Source: Schistosoma haematobium | Taxonomy: Eukaryota; Platyhelminthes; Trematoda; Strigeidida; Schistosomatidae | Direction of reading: 5' to 3' | Assembly: GCF_000699445.3 (NCBI RefSeq) | Contig: NC_067195.1 | Span: forward strand, 59,991,591-60,055,590 | DNA length: 64,000 nt | In this document: one piece after another, positions 22,847 through 33,909 of the stretch | Position numbering within the stretch: position 1 is the stretch's first letter | Layout of the letters: the number at the start of each line of letters is the position of its first letter | Position numbers and translations under genes: made by a program | Notes under the pieces: generated by a model | The model's input: only the letters and a program-made list of their open reading frames with translations | What the model was told of the DNA's origin: nothing | The model's database searches: none

Positions 22847-22857
22847 AAACGGCTAAA

Positions 22858-23459
22858 CAAAAATTAAGTAAAATCGAAGGTGCATGTAGGAGAGCTGCTA
22901 TTATATCTTATGTTCATACTGAAAACTATAATTAAAAGGTCGTCTGTTTATTTGATACCTAAACACATTTCTTGTAACTGCTTGAACTTAATCTGATTGT
23001 ATTATCAGCAAAAACTTAACATAGGAAATGTTAGATACGAAGTCAAGTTGACAACAATATATTTTAGATAAGCAAGCTTAAGGTAGGAAACGCGTGAAGT
23101 CCATAGTATTATAGCCAACACATAAAAAATGTATATAGGATAAAATGTCACGATTAATTATATGTGAATACATAAAATGAGAGCAGTAAAGTTACGATTG
23201 CACATTCAATAGCCACGTAGGTGTTTCATTTTGTAACAATTTTCAAAATAGTTTATATCAATCTACTATATCAATTCATGATATGATCGTAACTTTGTTA
23301 TATTACAAATGTACACGATTTCTCTACAGTGTTCACTATTTCATCGTTCATGTACACTCTTATCCGTCTACCTTAACTTCAGAGAGTGATTTCTTTACAA
23401 AAATTCAAACCATTTTTCTCAATATACAACTTTATTTTTCTATATTGAATAAATCTTAT
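22858..23459. other. Intergenic, nothing recognised
   Basis: AT-rich, no supported feature. Confidence 0.5.
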
Positions 23460-23612
23460 ATATCAGTATTTGGTTGTGGAGATTATTAAGTTTTTGATTG
23501 AAATCTTAGACTGATTAATGTAAGACCATCATTGAAAAGCTGGAAGAATTCGACAATAGTTTCGTCCTATTATAGAACTCCTCAACATTCGGCATTCACG
23601 ATCCAAGATCCA
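23460..23612 (-). mobile_element. Decayed family-2 SINE
   Basis: The left end TATCAGTATTTGGTTGTGGA is the 3' tail complement. A damaged minus-strand ribozyme (TTCGTCCTATTATAGAACTC) follows; the head is lost. Confidence 0.6.
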
Positions 23613-24046
23613 AACAAAATTCTTATATTCATGATAAATCAAAGAATAGAATTTAGAAGTGAAATTTGAATTCAATAAAATTTGGATATTATTCATCGAA
23701 TATAAATGATTAACATTAATTAAAGGTAAATAATTGATTAAAGCAAATGACTCAAGCTTCTAATGAAAAGATTAAGTTTTGTCTTATTTTTCTGACAAAC
23801 TAAATTCATTTAAACAATGATAATTGAATTTTAAATTATCCTACAACGAATATCTTTTACAAAAGATTACGAATCATTTAAAGATAATGTTAATTAGAAT
23901 TGAATTAATTCTCTTATTTTCCTATTTTCAGTTCAAGATATCTTAGATAGTTTATATATGGCCATTAATGAATATTTTATAGGATTTTATACGATCATTT
24001 TCTTCCAAACATTTCTTGTAACATTCAGCAGATTTATATGTAAAGA

Positions 24047-24375
24047 TAGATGGTGGCCAGTAATGGAATCCAAGGCGCATGTTTCGTCCTGTTTGGGATT
24101 CGTCAACTGGATGTACATGCATACAAGAGTTGACGACATTTGAAGCAAACTGTACTGAGTTTGAGTCCCGTAGTGAATATTAACTCTGGGATGCAAGTAC
24201 ATCCAGCTGACGAGTTTCGAATAAGACGAAATGCATGTCCGAGATTCCACTGCTAGCCACCATCCATCTTTGCTAATAATATTTGTGACTTAAGGCAATG
24301 TCGAGGCAATATCCACATAATGCACATATGACAGTAAAAGATTAATTAATTGCAGTCTTAAGCAACAATGTGAAG
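24047..24375 (+). mobile_element. Sm-alpha-like (family-1) SINE, foldback with two ribozymes
   Basis: The left arm 24047-24120 is an inverted near-copy of the right arm 24190-24265. Between them is a B-box-like GAGTTTGAGTCCCGTAG (about 24160). The left arm carries an antisense ribozyme whose core has C3 changed (TTGACGA); the right arm carries a sense ribozyme. The right flank to 24375 is the Sm-alpha extension also seen at 25.2 and 50.7 kb. The GCTAGCCACCATCCATCTTT edge is typical of Sm-alpha. Confidence 0.8.
24193..24252 (+). ncRNA. Hammerhead ribozyme, Sm-alpha type
   Basis: Core CTGACGA (24207-24213), helix II GTTT/AGAC with a G-U pair and loop CGAATA, then GAAA and a GTC cleavage triplet followed by CGAGATTCCAC. 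Helix I (CATCCAG with CGAGAT) has two mismatches next to the core, so activity may be weak. Confidence 0.75.
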
Positions 24376-24639
24376 TTACAAGCAAACAAGAACAAGTGAA
24401 TTTAGGAGATGTCTTTAGAATAGGGTTAAACTTACATTTATAACATACATTTAATTGATTACACTTCTTGGTTGGTATGAAAATCACTGTGGTTATTTTT
24501 CTTTCATTCCTAGCGATAAATCTTAGGAGTATAACAATAAATATTGACAAAATAGTGATTGTAAACATAGATAGTGATTATGAATGGAATCTGTAATGTC
24601 TTATGACCTGTTAATATATCACGAGACAAGATTGCCCAT

Positions 24640-25097
24640 TAGTAACACCGACTTTTCGACCAGAATAATGACGCATAAACCTGTATGAGCTGCACAGAAT
24701 TGCTTTTGGTTCTCTGAAATAACAGCTTCTCACCTAAAACGGTCGGTTTAGTCCAGAATGTCAATATCAGCCTCCACGATACGAATAATATATTTCAGAT
24801 ATACTGGGTTTAAATACAAACAGACCAGACCGCATCATAGAAAACAATAATTACACAGGATCATGACAAAAAGTGGCCGTGACTGTGAGAGACTTTTACT
24901 AATAAATTGTGAATATCTTAAGAATATTAAATCCTGTAATATTAATCATTATGATTAATAAAAGCTTATAATAAAAGGAATATGAATATACATATACTAT
25001 ATTTCCTTTATGCTTACACAACAAAAATATATGTATAATATTAGTCCATAAATAGATCCTTAAGTTTGCTATTCACTTATTCTTTGTCCGGCTATAA
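24640..25097 (-). mobile_element. LTR copy related to 18007-18485
   Basis: Shares in order the ...AGTGGCCGTGACTGTGAG, ...AGCTTATAATAAAAGG and ...TTAGTCCATAAATAGATCC segments with the 18-kb LTR, and ends near GTCCGGCTATAACA. The left edge is unclear. No internal region. Confidence 0.6.
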
Positions 25098-25320
25098 CAG
25101 AACCAAGAACGCACGTTTCGTCCCATTCGAGACTTGTCAGCTGGATCTACTTGCACCCCATAATTGATGTTCACTCAAACCCCATGCCGTTAGTTTCAAA
25201 CGCCATAGTGTTATCCATCTCTGCTTATAATGCCTGTGATTCGAGGCAATATCGAAGCAACCCGCACAAGATGTACATATACCAATAAGAGACTGGTCAA
25301 CCTCACTCCTAAACATCAAC
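25098..25320 (-). mobile_element. Sm-alpha-like (family-1) SINE with mutated ribozyme
   Basis: Minus-strand hammerhead at 25098-25155: helix II GTCT/GGAC, GAAAC and the helix III ACGTGCGT are present, but the core is CTGACAA (G8 to A). The flank to 25320 matches the Sm-alpha extension. It abuts the LTR at 25097. Confidence 0.75.
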
Positions 25321-26655
25321 AAGAAGTTTCAAAAAACCAATGCAATAAATGAATTAAGACAGTGACTGGTTTAAATTTTATGGAAATACATCCTTAATAT
25401 GTTTAGGAGCACAATTTTTTCGCCAAAATATATACAAAGATATAGCATGTTAGAACTCTCATTTTAGCTAGTGATAGCGTGATTACTAGAGCTCAGTTTT
25501 TGGAAATGGTAATCACTCTACATATTATTGACTTTATAACCATCTTTTAGAAAAATACAATAATAACCAATCATAACATTTTTAAAATTACTAATCTCAT
25601 TGGACAACAGGATTGAGGAGTAAAATGTGCAAACGTGTGGAAAATTGTTCATCATTGCAGAATTGAACGTGAATCATAAATTTATACCACAAGTGTTTTG
25701 ATATTATTCTCAAATTGTTACTTTCATAGCTGATATATAAAAAGTTTAAAACTATTATGTAACAACTTTTCATAGTATCTGAATCGATAACCATGACCGA
25801 TGATTCCTATTGATGAATTAATCCATGTCAATACTTAGTTCATGTACATGTTGACATATTTTTTCGAATTTATTTTCTAACAATAAATATATTCATAAAA
25901 CACTAAAATGATAAACACATGTTAATATATCCCTGTATCCATGGCTTCAGCATAGCAACAACTATTACATGCTATTTTTTCGAGGTAGATAAATGTTTAC
26001 ATAAATTTAACAATATTCATAAACTAGTCTAATCTGGTTAATTTATTTTCCAAAAATTGAAAGTTGATACAACAATCTTTTGTCGGTGAAGAAAATCAAA
26101 TAAACATAAAATTGTGTAAAATTTGAAAATAGAATAATGAAATTTTAGAGTGTTAATAAACTTTTTTTGTTTACTTTTGTTATCAATTACCTTCAATCAT
26201 ATAACATATCAGTTTGAACTAGTTATCAATAATCAATCAATCATACAAATGAATTCATAGATTTACCACTAATATGTATACCTGTAGTATATGCTACTTA
26301 TGTTGGCAGACGTGAGTAGTACGTATTATGGATCAGTAATGAAAGGCCCGGCAACATAATGCTAAAAAGATTAAACTGTAGAAAACAGAAATAAAAGTGT
26401 AAAGGTATTGAGAATTGAAAGAATCATAAATGATATCAGAGGTAATTGATGGAAGATTTGTAAAATGTTCACATTTTACGAAAGAACCTGTAATTTTGTA
26501 TTAATCAGTAAACTAAACAACTTTTTTCTTGTGTGAATCGACTCTTTGTAAATGATAGTTAAAAGTCAAGAACAAACTTTTATGCAAAGTGGTTATTTAT
26601 GTATGTGTAACTTTTGATAATCTAAAGGGGAATTTGGTCTTTTCTATACTGTTCA
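25321..26655. other. Intergenic, nothing recognised
   Basis: 1.3 kb of AT-rich DNA without a supported feature. Confidence 0.5.
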
Positions 26656-27985
26656 ACTTACTTACGCCTGTTACTCCTCGTGAAGGAGCATAGGCCGCTC
26701 ACCAGCATTCTCCATCCAACCCTGTCCTGGGCAATCCTTTCCAGCTCCTTCCAGTTGTAACTCATCGTTTTCATATCTGCTTCTATTATCCGACGTAACG
26801 TGTTCTTTGGCCTTCCTCTTTTCCGCCTTCCTTCAGGATTCCAAGTTAGGGATTGCTTCGTGATGCAGTTTGACGATTTGCGTAATGTATGTCCTATCCA
26901 TTTCCATCATCTTTTCCTAATTTCTTCTTCAGCTGGAAGTTGGTTTATTCTCTCCCACAGAAGGCTATTGCTGATGGTATCCGGCCAATGGGTGTTGAGT
27001 GTCCTGCGTAGACAGCTATTTATAAATACTTGTACTTTCTTGATGGTGGTTGTTGTAGTTCTCTAAGTTTCAGCTCCGTACAGTAGAACCGCCTTGACAT
27101 TCGTATTGAAGATTCTCACTTTGATATTGGTTGAAAGTTGTTTTGAGTTCCATATGTTCTTCAATTGTAGGAATGCGAGCCGTGCATCTGAACCTCCTTG
27201 TTCAGCGATCATGCTTCGCAGGTATGTGGAGGATTCTACATCTTCCAGAGTTTCGCCATCAAGAGTGATTGGTTTGCTGTTCTCCTCTTTGAATTACAGG
27301 ACCTTAGTTTTCCCCTTGTGTATGCTGAGGCCTACTGATGCAGAGACTGCTGTTACACTGGCTGTCTTCATCTGCATTTTTTCATGTGTATGCGATAGGA
27401 GGGCTAGGTCATCTGCGAAGTCCAAATCGTCTAATTGATTCTGAGCTGTCCGTTGTATTCCGTGTTTTCCCTCAGATGTTGAGGTCTTCATAATCCAGTC
27501 GACCACCAGAAGAAAGAGGAAGAGAGAGAGTAAACACCCTTGTCTGACTTCGGTCCTTACTTGGAATGCATCTGTCAGCTGTCCTCCATGCACTACTTTG
27601 CACTGTAGTCCGTCGTATGAGTTCCGTATAATATAGACAATCTTCTCAGGAACTCCGTAGTGTCGAAGACGTTTCCATAATGTCCTCTTATCTACACTGT
27701 TGAATGCCTTTTCATAATCAATGAAGTTGATGTATAGTGATGAGTTCCACTCAACTGATTGTTCGACGATGATCCGTAGTGTTGCAATTTGGTCTGTGCA
27801 CGATCGATCCTTACGGAATCCAGCTTGTTGATCTCGAAGTTGGACGTCTACTGCATCCTTCATCCGGTTCGGCGACACTCTGTCAAAGACTTTCCCTGGT
27901 ACTGACAGTAGTGTTATGCCTCTGTAGTTTTCACATTTGCTCAGATCTCCTTTCTTTGGAGTCTTGACGAGGTGTCCTTCAGGAT
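26656..27985 (-). mobile_element. 5'-truncated RTE-clade retrotransposon (subfamily A)
   Basis: About 1.33 kb from the RT start to the 3' tail (CTTACTTACG complement at 26656). It encodes the RT (next entry) and, in shifted frames at 26660-27290, the C-terminal domain found at the end of the other copies. The 5' end is truncated just before NPEGHLVK at about 27985. The ...CTCCTCGTGAAGGAGCATAGG end separates it from subfamily B. Confidence 0.9.
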
Positions 27986-27989
27986 TCAA
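27294..27989 (-). pseudogene. RTE reverse transcriptase domain, open for ~230 codons
   Basis: Contains the RT fingers and palm of an RTE-type element: KGDLSKCENYRGITLL (res. 13-28), GFRKDRSCTDQI (57-68), motif A FIDYEKAF with catalytic Asp 91, motif B region VRQGCLLS (148-155), and the catalytic FADD at 191-194 in place of the common YADD. The frame then breaks near 27290 at KTKVL, where the C-terminal domain continues in another frame. The 5' endonuclease is missing by truncation and the first Met is not a real start. It would copy element RNA at a nicked target in an intact element; this copy cannot. Confidence 0.88.
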
Positions 27990-28004
27990 ACACCCAGAAA
28001 ATTA

Positions 28005-28215
28005 GTATCAGAAAGGGTTTTGTGGATATTATAGTAATCAAAATAGCTGAGATCATGAGTCGATTGACAGGATGGTGGATGCGCACTACTATGGAATTCC
28101 ACAATAGAACAAAACGGCCTTCCAGTACTTCATAGTTTTTCATGATGGTCTAGCTTTAATTGACTCATGAATTCAATTAATAAAATACTAAAATCTCCAC
28201 AAAATCTTCCTTTTG
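28005..28215 (+). mobile_element. Family-2 SINE, short foldback without head
   Basis: Both ends carry the tail sequence: TATCAGAAAGGGTTTTGTGG at the left and its inverted form AAAATCTCCACAAAATC near 28190-28205. The ribozyme is damaged (CACTACTATGGAATTCC...). It lies right behind the RTE copy ending at 27985. Confidence 0.65.
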
Positions 28216-28839
28216 AAAATAATTATTTCCTAATGAATTCTCAACCATTTTCTAGTGAATATACCGAACATTTTGATTTTTTTATTATTCAGTTTTACTA
28301 TATATTTATAGATGGTCAGTTTGTTTTTTTGTTTGTTCTTTCGGTTTTTCAGTTTGCTTGTTTTTGGATTATCGACAAAGCTATTCTTACTTTTTGTTTA
28401 TTTTAATTATAGCAGCTTTTAATTAGATTTGTCTTGTGTTTTATAAAAACAAACAAGTTGTCGTTAAGCGAAGTTTCATCATCAAACATCACTTCGCTTA
28501 AACTCTTTAAGATTCGTATATGCAAGAATAAATTGTGCGATAAAAATACTTTATAAACGCATAGTTGGACAAAGAACATTTTTGTAATTTAGGATAAAGT
28601 ACTACTAATAACTTATTAAAATCTTTCTTTATCATATTTTCGCAAAATTCAGCTTGTTGTATTCAAGTGTGTGAAAGTGAATAAAACCATAATCATCATC
28701 ATCATCACCAACAATATTAAGGAGTTCATCACACTTTTTTTAGACTTAATTAAAAGTGTAACATTGCATTCTTTAAATATTATTAATTATTATTATTATC
28801 ATTACAACTTTGAGAAATCACCAAACTTCATCACAAGGT
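28216..28839. other. Intergenic, nothing recognised
   Basis: AT-rich, with ATT/ATC simple-sequence patches at about 28690-28720 and 28780-28805. Confidence 0.5.
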
Positions 28840-29046
28840 AAGCCTTAACTTGGAATCCTGAAGGGAAGTGAAAAAGAAAAAGATCAAAGAACACATTACG
28901 TCGAGAAATAGAAGCAGATATGAAAAGGATGAATAACAACTGGAAAGAGCTAGAAATGATTGCTCAGGACAGGGTTGGATGGAGAATGCTGGTGAGCAAC
29001 CTATGTTCCTCCACGAGGATTCAAGGGGTATAAGTAAGTAAGTAAG
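28840..29046 (+). mobile_element. RTE 3' fragment (subfamily A)
   Basis: Encodes a broken LTWNPEGK segment, then [17 protein letters not shown] and QDRVGWRML, the C-terminus of the element, followed by CTCCACGAGG and a TAAGTAAGTAAGTAAG tail. Confidence 0.85.
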
Positions 29047-29559
29047 AGAATAATTTCCACAATGATTGAAATTAATCAAGACATATTAAACTGTTCAATA
29101 ACTGAATATGTTTTTATTAAATTTATTATACAAAACATTTCTATTCAACTAGCTCGTTCATAATGATTTTTGTTATGAACTTATTTTTTTTATTTAATCT
29201 GATCCAAATTTTTAATCTTGTTCATTGAAAATTTATGTCAGATTAAGGTCGAATTGAAATCCAAAAAAAACAAAGTAATATGAATAATGATAATGATAAT
29301 AATAATAAAACTCTATGACCATTCAAAAAATATTCCATTATATTTTCTATATTTACATATACTTGTATGTGTTTATGGTAGATCAAATGTTGATATGGTT
29401 TATAGAGATGAAGTCCATTTTCTTTGTTCTGTTTTTAATAAAATATAATGTAAACTGGAGTACTATTTTAGTTTCTTTCATAATGATTGAACAATTGAAG
29501 TGTTATGTACTCATTTTATTTCATTTCATGATTTAGTTTAAGTATATATATTAATATTG
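29047..29559. other. Intergenic, nothing recognised
   Basis: Very AT-rich; no supported feature. Confidence 0.5.
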
Positions 29560-29998
29560 TCCCCAAATGCCCTGGTACGACCGAAGGTGCTCTCATATGG
29601 TCATGCGTATACAGCCACTGATAGGAAAGTTTTACCGATTACTTTCTCACGGACGAGGTTTTGTTAGTGAAATTGAGAGGATGAAAAGTGAATGTTCGGC
29701 TCTTTAACCGGGTTGATGGACACGGATAGTCCATCTAGGGGAGTTGGAAAACCCTTATTCCCAAACCAATGTTGCACATGAGCACCAAGATCCAAAAAAA
29801 AACAAATGATGTATCGACCAATCCTTGGTCCACGGTTACCGTGGGACTGAATTTCCTTACGTTTCTCCACTGTCTTGTGGATCAGACATTTAGGTCGAAG
29901 GCTTCGAGTGTGGTCCCTTAAGAAAACCACTTGCTTCGGTATGGACACCCGGGTAGTATCATAGCCCACACACAAATCAAGTGACTTCTTTGGCACAT
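29560..29998. other. GC-richer segment of unknown origin
   Basis: Composition changes abruptly at about 29560 and again at the TA repeat. A 110-codon open frame covers 29664-29996 on the minus strand (contains YDTTRVSIPKQVVFL and FGNKGFPTPLDG), but I recognise no domain. It looks like part of a mobile element. Low certainty. Confidence 0.35.
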
Positions 29999-30036
29999 AT
30001 GTATTCGGTGCTCTTTTGTACCGATATTTATGTGTT

Positions 30037-30039
<3 letters not shown>

Positions 30040-30093
<54 letters not shown>
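30040..30093. repeat. (TA)n microsatellite, ~54 bp
   Basis: Uninterrupted TA dinucleotides directly after the GC-richer segment. Likely length-variable. Confidence 0.95.
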
Positions 30094-30096
<3 letters not shown>

Positions 30097-30506
30097 ATTG
30101 TAAAGTGTATGTTGAATAAATGAAACAAAATAACATTTTATAATCCACAGTGATATTGAGAATGTTTAGAAAAAAAGCAATGGTTAGTGAATTTTAACTT
30201 TGTTGCTGACTAATAACTAATAAGAATTCTATTAATTCACCTCCGTGAATTACATCCAGTTTTCAGACATATTGGAATTTAGCATAACAATCATTGTGTT
30301 TCTAAAATTGTTATTGCCTTCAGAATTTGTCGGCTAGTTGTCAGATATGGATAAAAGTTATTCTGAATAACCGACTTGTTTTAATTGTATGCTATAGTTA
30401 TGTTATAGTTATAAATATTTCGGTTTCTTAATGACGGATAATTTTTCTTTACATTCTCTTTTGATGATTTATTTGGGATGTTTACAGTCTACTATATCTA
30501 CTTGTT

Positions 30507-31522
30507 CAAAAGATAGTCAATATAATACGGAATTCCTACGATGGATTAAACTGCAAAATTGTGCATGGAGGACAATTGACAAGGTCGTTCGAAGTAAAGA
30601 ACGGTGTCAGGCAAGGTTGCTTACTCTCACCCTTTCTCCTCCTCCTGGTGATCGACTGGATCATGAAGACGTCAACATCTGAAGGGAAGCACGGGATACA
30701 ATGGACAGCTAGGATGCGGTTGGACGATCTAGACTTCGCAGATGATCTGGCCCCCCTATCGCAATCGCAACAACAAATGCAGGAGAAGACGATCAGCGTA
30801 GCAGCAGCCTCAGCAGTAGTAGGTCTCAATATACACAAAAGCAAAATTCTCCGATACAACACAACATACACCAATCCAGTCACAATTCACGGAGAAGATT
30901 TGGAAGATGTAAAAACCTTTACATATTTGAGCAGCATCATCGATGAACAGGGTGGATCTGGTGCAGACGTGAAGGCGCGGATCGGCAAACCAAGAGCAGG
31001 ATATTTACAACTTAGGAATATCTGGAACTCAAAGCAACTGTCAACCAACACCAAGGTCAGGATTTTCTATACAAATGTCAAGACAGTTCTACTGTCTACT
31101 GGGGCGGAAACCTGGAGAACTACGAAAGCCATCATCCAGAAAATGCAAGTGTTTATTAACAGTTGTCTACGCAAAATACTTCGGATCCGTTGGCCAGACA
31201 CTGTTAGCAACAACCAGCTGTGGGAGAGAACAAACGAGATCCCGGCGGAGGAAGAGATTAGGAAGAAGCACTGGAAGTGGATAGGATACACATTGAGGAA
31301 AGCAACCAACTGCGTCACAAGACAAGCCCTCACATGGAATCCTGAAGGCCAAAGGAAAAGAGGAATGCCAAAGAACACATTAATCCGGGAAATGGAGATG
31401 AGAAAAATGAACAAGAATTAGATGGAACTAGAAAAGAATGCCCAGGACGTAGTGGGTTGGAGAATGCTGATCGGCGGCCTATGCTCCATTAGGAGTAACA
31501 GGCGTAAGTATGTAAGTAGGTC
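30507..31522 (+). mobile_element. RTE-clade retrotransposon (subfamily B), 1-kb 5'-truncated insertion
   Basis: Bounded by 13-bp repeats differing at one base: ATATCTACTTGTT (30494-30506) and ATATCTACATGTT (31523-31535). It starts inside the RT at [12 protein letters not shown] and ends with CTCCATTAGGAGTAACAGGC and a GTAAGTATGTAAGTAG tail. The intact reading frame across most of it and the clean target duplication suggest it is younger than the copies at 8.5 and 45.8 kb. Confidence 0.92.
30510..31421 (+). pseudogene. RTE ORF2 C-terminal part: RT palm plus C-terminal domain
   Basis: One open frame of about 300 codons. It reads [12 protein letters not shown], then (counting from GTG at 30561) VRQGCLLSP (16-24), catalytic FADD (59-62), [60 protein letters not shown], and the basic C-terminal [13 protein letters not shown] and WNPEGQRKR segments, ending at MRKMNKN and a stop. 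A two-codon disturbance (LLSTGAE in place of LLYGAE) and a premature end before the usual WMELEKK tail are its only obvious defects. The endonuclease and RT fingers are absent by 5' truncation, so no functional enzyme can be made. Confidence 0.88.
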
Positions 31523-31844
31523 ATATCTACATGTTTAAAGTGAGCTTGTAATTCTATTTTTTTAGTTCTGACATTATAAATCAACGGATATTTACAATGT
31601 TATAAAATCTCGTGCTTCCACAAAAATTTAAATCCTTACCATTCGAAACCACAATCATATACACTATCAATAGATACTATTGACTGTAAAAAGACTCGAA
31701 AATCTTTCTCACATTAATGAAATAATTCACTTTCATGGTCATTCTAATACTTAATTTAAGTGAACAGTGCAAAAGGATGACACACTGTATTGTCCTTTTT
31801 TATTTTCTTTTTTAGCAAAATTGTACTTAAAATCAAAGCGACTA

Positions 31845-32031
31845 AAGATTAGTTTAATAGTTGAATTCATGAGTCAATTAAAGCTAGACCACATGGAAAA
31901 TCTAGAAGTACTGGATGGCCGTTTCATCCTAGCATGTGACTCCTCATACTCCCATATTAGAACAAAATGGCCGTTCAGTGTTTCCATGGTAGTCTAGCTT
32001 GAATTAACTCATGAATTTAACTATTAAATTA
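31845..32031. repeat. Near-perfect palindrome built from family-2 SINE arms
   Basis: Two inverted copies of the family-2 3' segment (AATTCATGAGTCAATTAAAG... and ...CTTGAATTAACTCATGAATT) meet near 31945 with no tRNA-like head between them. The inverted symmetry reaches out to AGATTAG/TTAATCT at the edges. Both ribozyme cores are lost at the junction. Confidence 0.75.
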
Positions 32032-32272
32032 ATCTTTAGTGAACGAGTGTAATAATAGGTCAAAAATGACATGGAAAAAGTGGGATGAATTCAGTTAAAG
32101 CAAGAAAATTTTACGTTATTTAATAAAAATAGTCCAGTGAGTTTCGAATGTCATAACGTACAGTGTTCATAAAATTATAATTTGTTCGGTGAGTAATATG
32201 ACTGCGAAAATGTCATAATTTAATGTCAGCACGAACAAAAATAATAAATCCACGTTAGGTGATAATGTGATG

Positions 32273-32870
32273 TTAATGTGAGAATGAGACTATGATAATT
32301 ATTTGAATTACAATGGAACGATCAACCGGATGGATCAATGAGAAAATGTGATATGAGGACAAATTGTCGATAAAATAATACAATCTGAGTATGCCAATGT
32401 ATCTGCCATACCAGCTTTGATGAATGCGTCGGATAAGAGATTGAGTCATTTGAGTTGCTCGTCGATTAAGTCGGCCAATTAGTTCGTTTATCGGGCACTT
32501 AGATTTCATAATGTCCACCGCCTGCGCAGACTTGCAGAGTCTGTTTAGTTCTAGACGGGCTCACCACTTTAGTGGCCCTATAACTGACTCCTATTGGATT
32601 GTATGCTGATTGTTATTGGATTACATATGTCGGCTATCTTCGTATATTCCATCTATTTAAATCTTGTTGGTAAATAACGGAACTAAATAAGTCGAATACT
32701 ATAATGAACTTTTGAATATTTATATTTTATATATTCACTGATCTGGACAGGAAATGAGAGGGATGAAGCGAACAGAAGAGAGCGAAGCGAAATGACACGC
32801 GGTGGATAAGGAATGTGAACCATTTTCGGTTGACTATTTTTATAAGTTGGCATTAGTTTTGCTTTATCAA
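32273..32870 (-). mobile_element. LTR-like repeat (32571-~32870) with possible primer site and ORF
   Basis: TGGCCCTATAACTGACTCC at 32571 starts a ~300-bp stretch that recurs in the same orientation at 49431. On the minus strand, TGGTGAGCCCGTCTAG follows its end after a 6-nt spacer; its complement ends in CCA, as a tRNA 3' end would, so it may be a primer-binding site. A minus-strand 81-codon frame at 32273-32518 (MDIMKSKCPINELIGRLN) comes next and could be the start of a gag gene; I do not recognise it. Confidence 0.4.
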
Positions 32871-33170
32871 TATCTAAGTGCTGTATTTTTGTTCATTTTT
32901 TAGATTTAATGTGACAATTTGAAGTGAGTACAATTTCTATTTAAGATATTTCTATTGATCTTATGAGTTCATTTGTTTGCTACTAAATATGTTCATTTGA
33001 GTAAGAATTGGTAGATCACTTAAGGTAAACAGTTTTAAACAAATACAAATACATCGAAATACAGCATATATGTGTAAAACATTTGTATGTTATTTTAAAA
33101 CTGAAAATATATATTACTTGTAAATCTCAGTTACTGAAGTGAAATAGTTTCAATGTTTTATAAGAACTAG
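32871..33170. other. Intergenic, nothing recognised
   Basis: AT-rich. Confidence 0.5.
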
Positions 33171-33175
33171 AGTAT

Positions 33176-33592
33176 CTAGTAATCCATTGGGGTTTCCCCG
33201 CGTGGGTTCGAATCCCATCCTCGTCGCCAATTGTTGTAACGTGTGTGACTGCAGGGTTTGATAAGCAGCGTTCTATCGATCGATTACAGTGGACACGTAA
33301 ACATGTAAAGACGACCTAGAGTCCTGATTGGCCCTGCTTCACTGTCTGTCCTAGCCAGTTGAGTCAAGAACACAAGTCACAGCCTCTGAGTTATGAATCA
33401 TTATATTTCAAACATACTTTGTTTATATACCAATCAAGCATACCACATCGTACCATAAAATAGAAAACAACATTTTGTACAATATTCAACGAGTGAACAG
33501 ATATCGACCAATAGGAAATGTCCATTTAAAGTCCAAGGACACCATTGGACTTAACATGATAATTATTGGTCTATTCCTCCGCATCCACAACA
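33176..33592 (-). mobile_element. LTR (33232-33592) fused to 54 nt of a mature tRNA-Ser
   Basis: The LTR has TGTTGT/ACAACA inverted ends and, on the minus strand, a TATATAAAC box near 33425. Next to its 3' end, after a 2-nt AT spacer, the + strand shows the 3' part of a serine-type tRNA at 33176-33229: anticodon-loop 3' side CTAGTAATCCAT, long variable arm TGGGGTTTCCCC, T arm GGGTTCGAATCCC, acceptor strand CCTCGTC, G73 and CCA. This is where a retroelement's primer-binding site should be, but the match is about three times the usual 18 nt. Confidence 0.75.
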
Positions 33593-33909
33593 ATGTTGTA
33601 ATTTTAGTCTCCAGGATTTGTAAAGATATTGAAATTTAATACCACTTAAATATTTGAAACATATTTTTAGGAGAAAACAATTTTTCCCAAATCTTGACTA
33701 AAATTCAAATGAACTAACTTGTAAAAATAGATAGTTGATCGAAAAAACTCCGACAATCACCAAACTCAGAACAAAAGGCTTACGGTTGTTATTATATTTA
33801 GCACTTTTGTAAGTGTAGACATATGTATATTTCTTATAATGTAGTGAATCTGTGGTGATTGTTGAAGTTTCATAGTTTAGATAACGAATTAATCCTAGAT
33901 AATAAATGC
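33593..33909. other. Intergenic, nothing recognised
   Basis: AT-rich. Confidence 0.5.

Noticed and set aside
33176..33229. tRNA-Ser gene
   Set aside because: 5' half is missing and CCA is encoded, so it is a copied tRNA fragment at an LTR edge.
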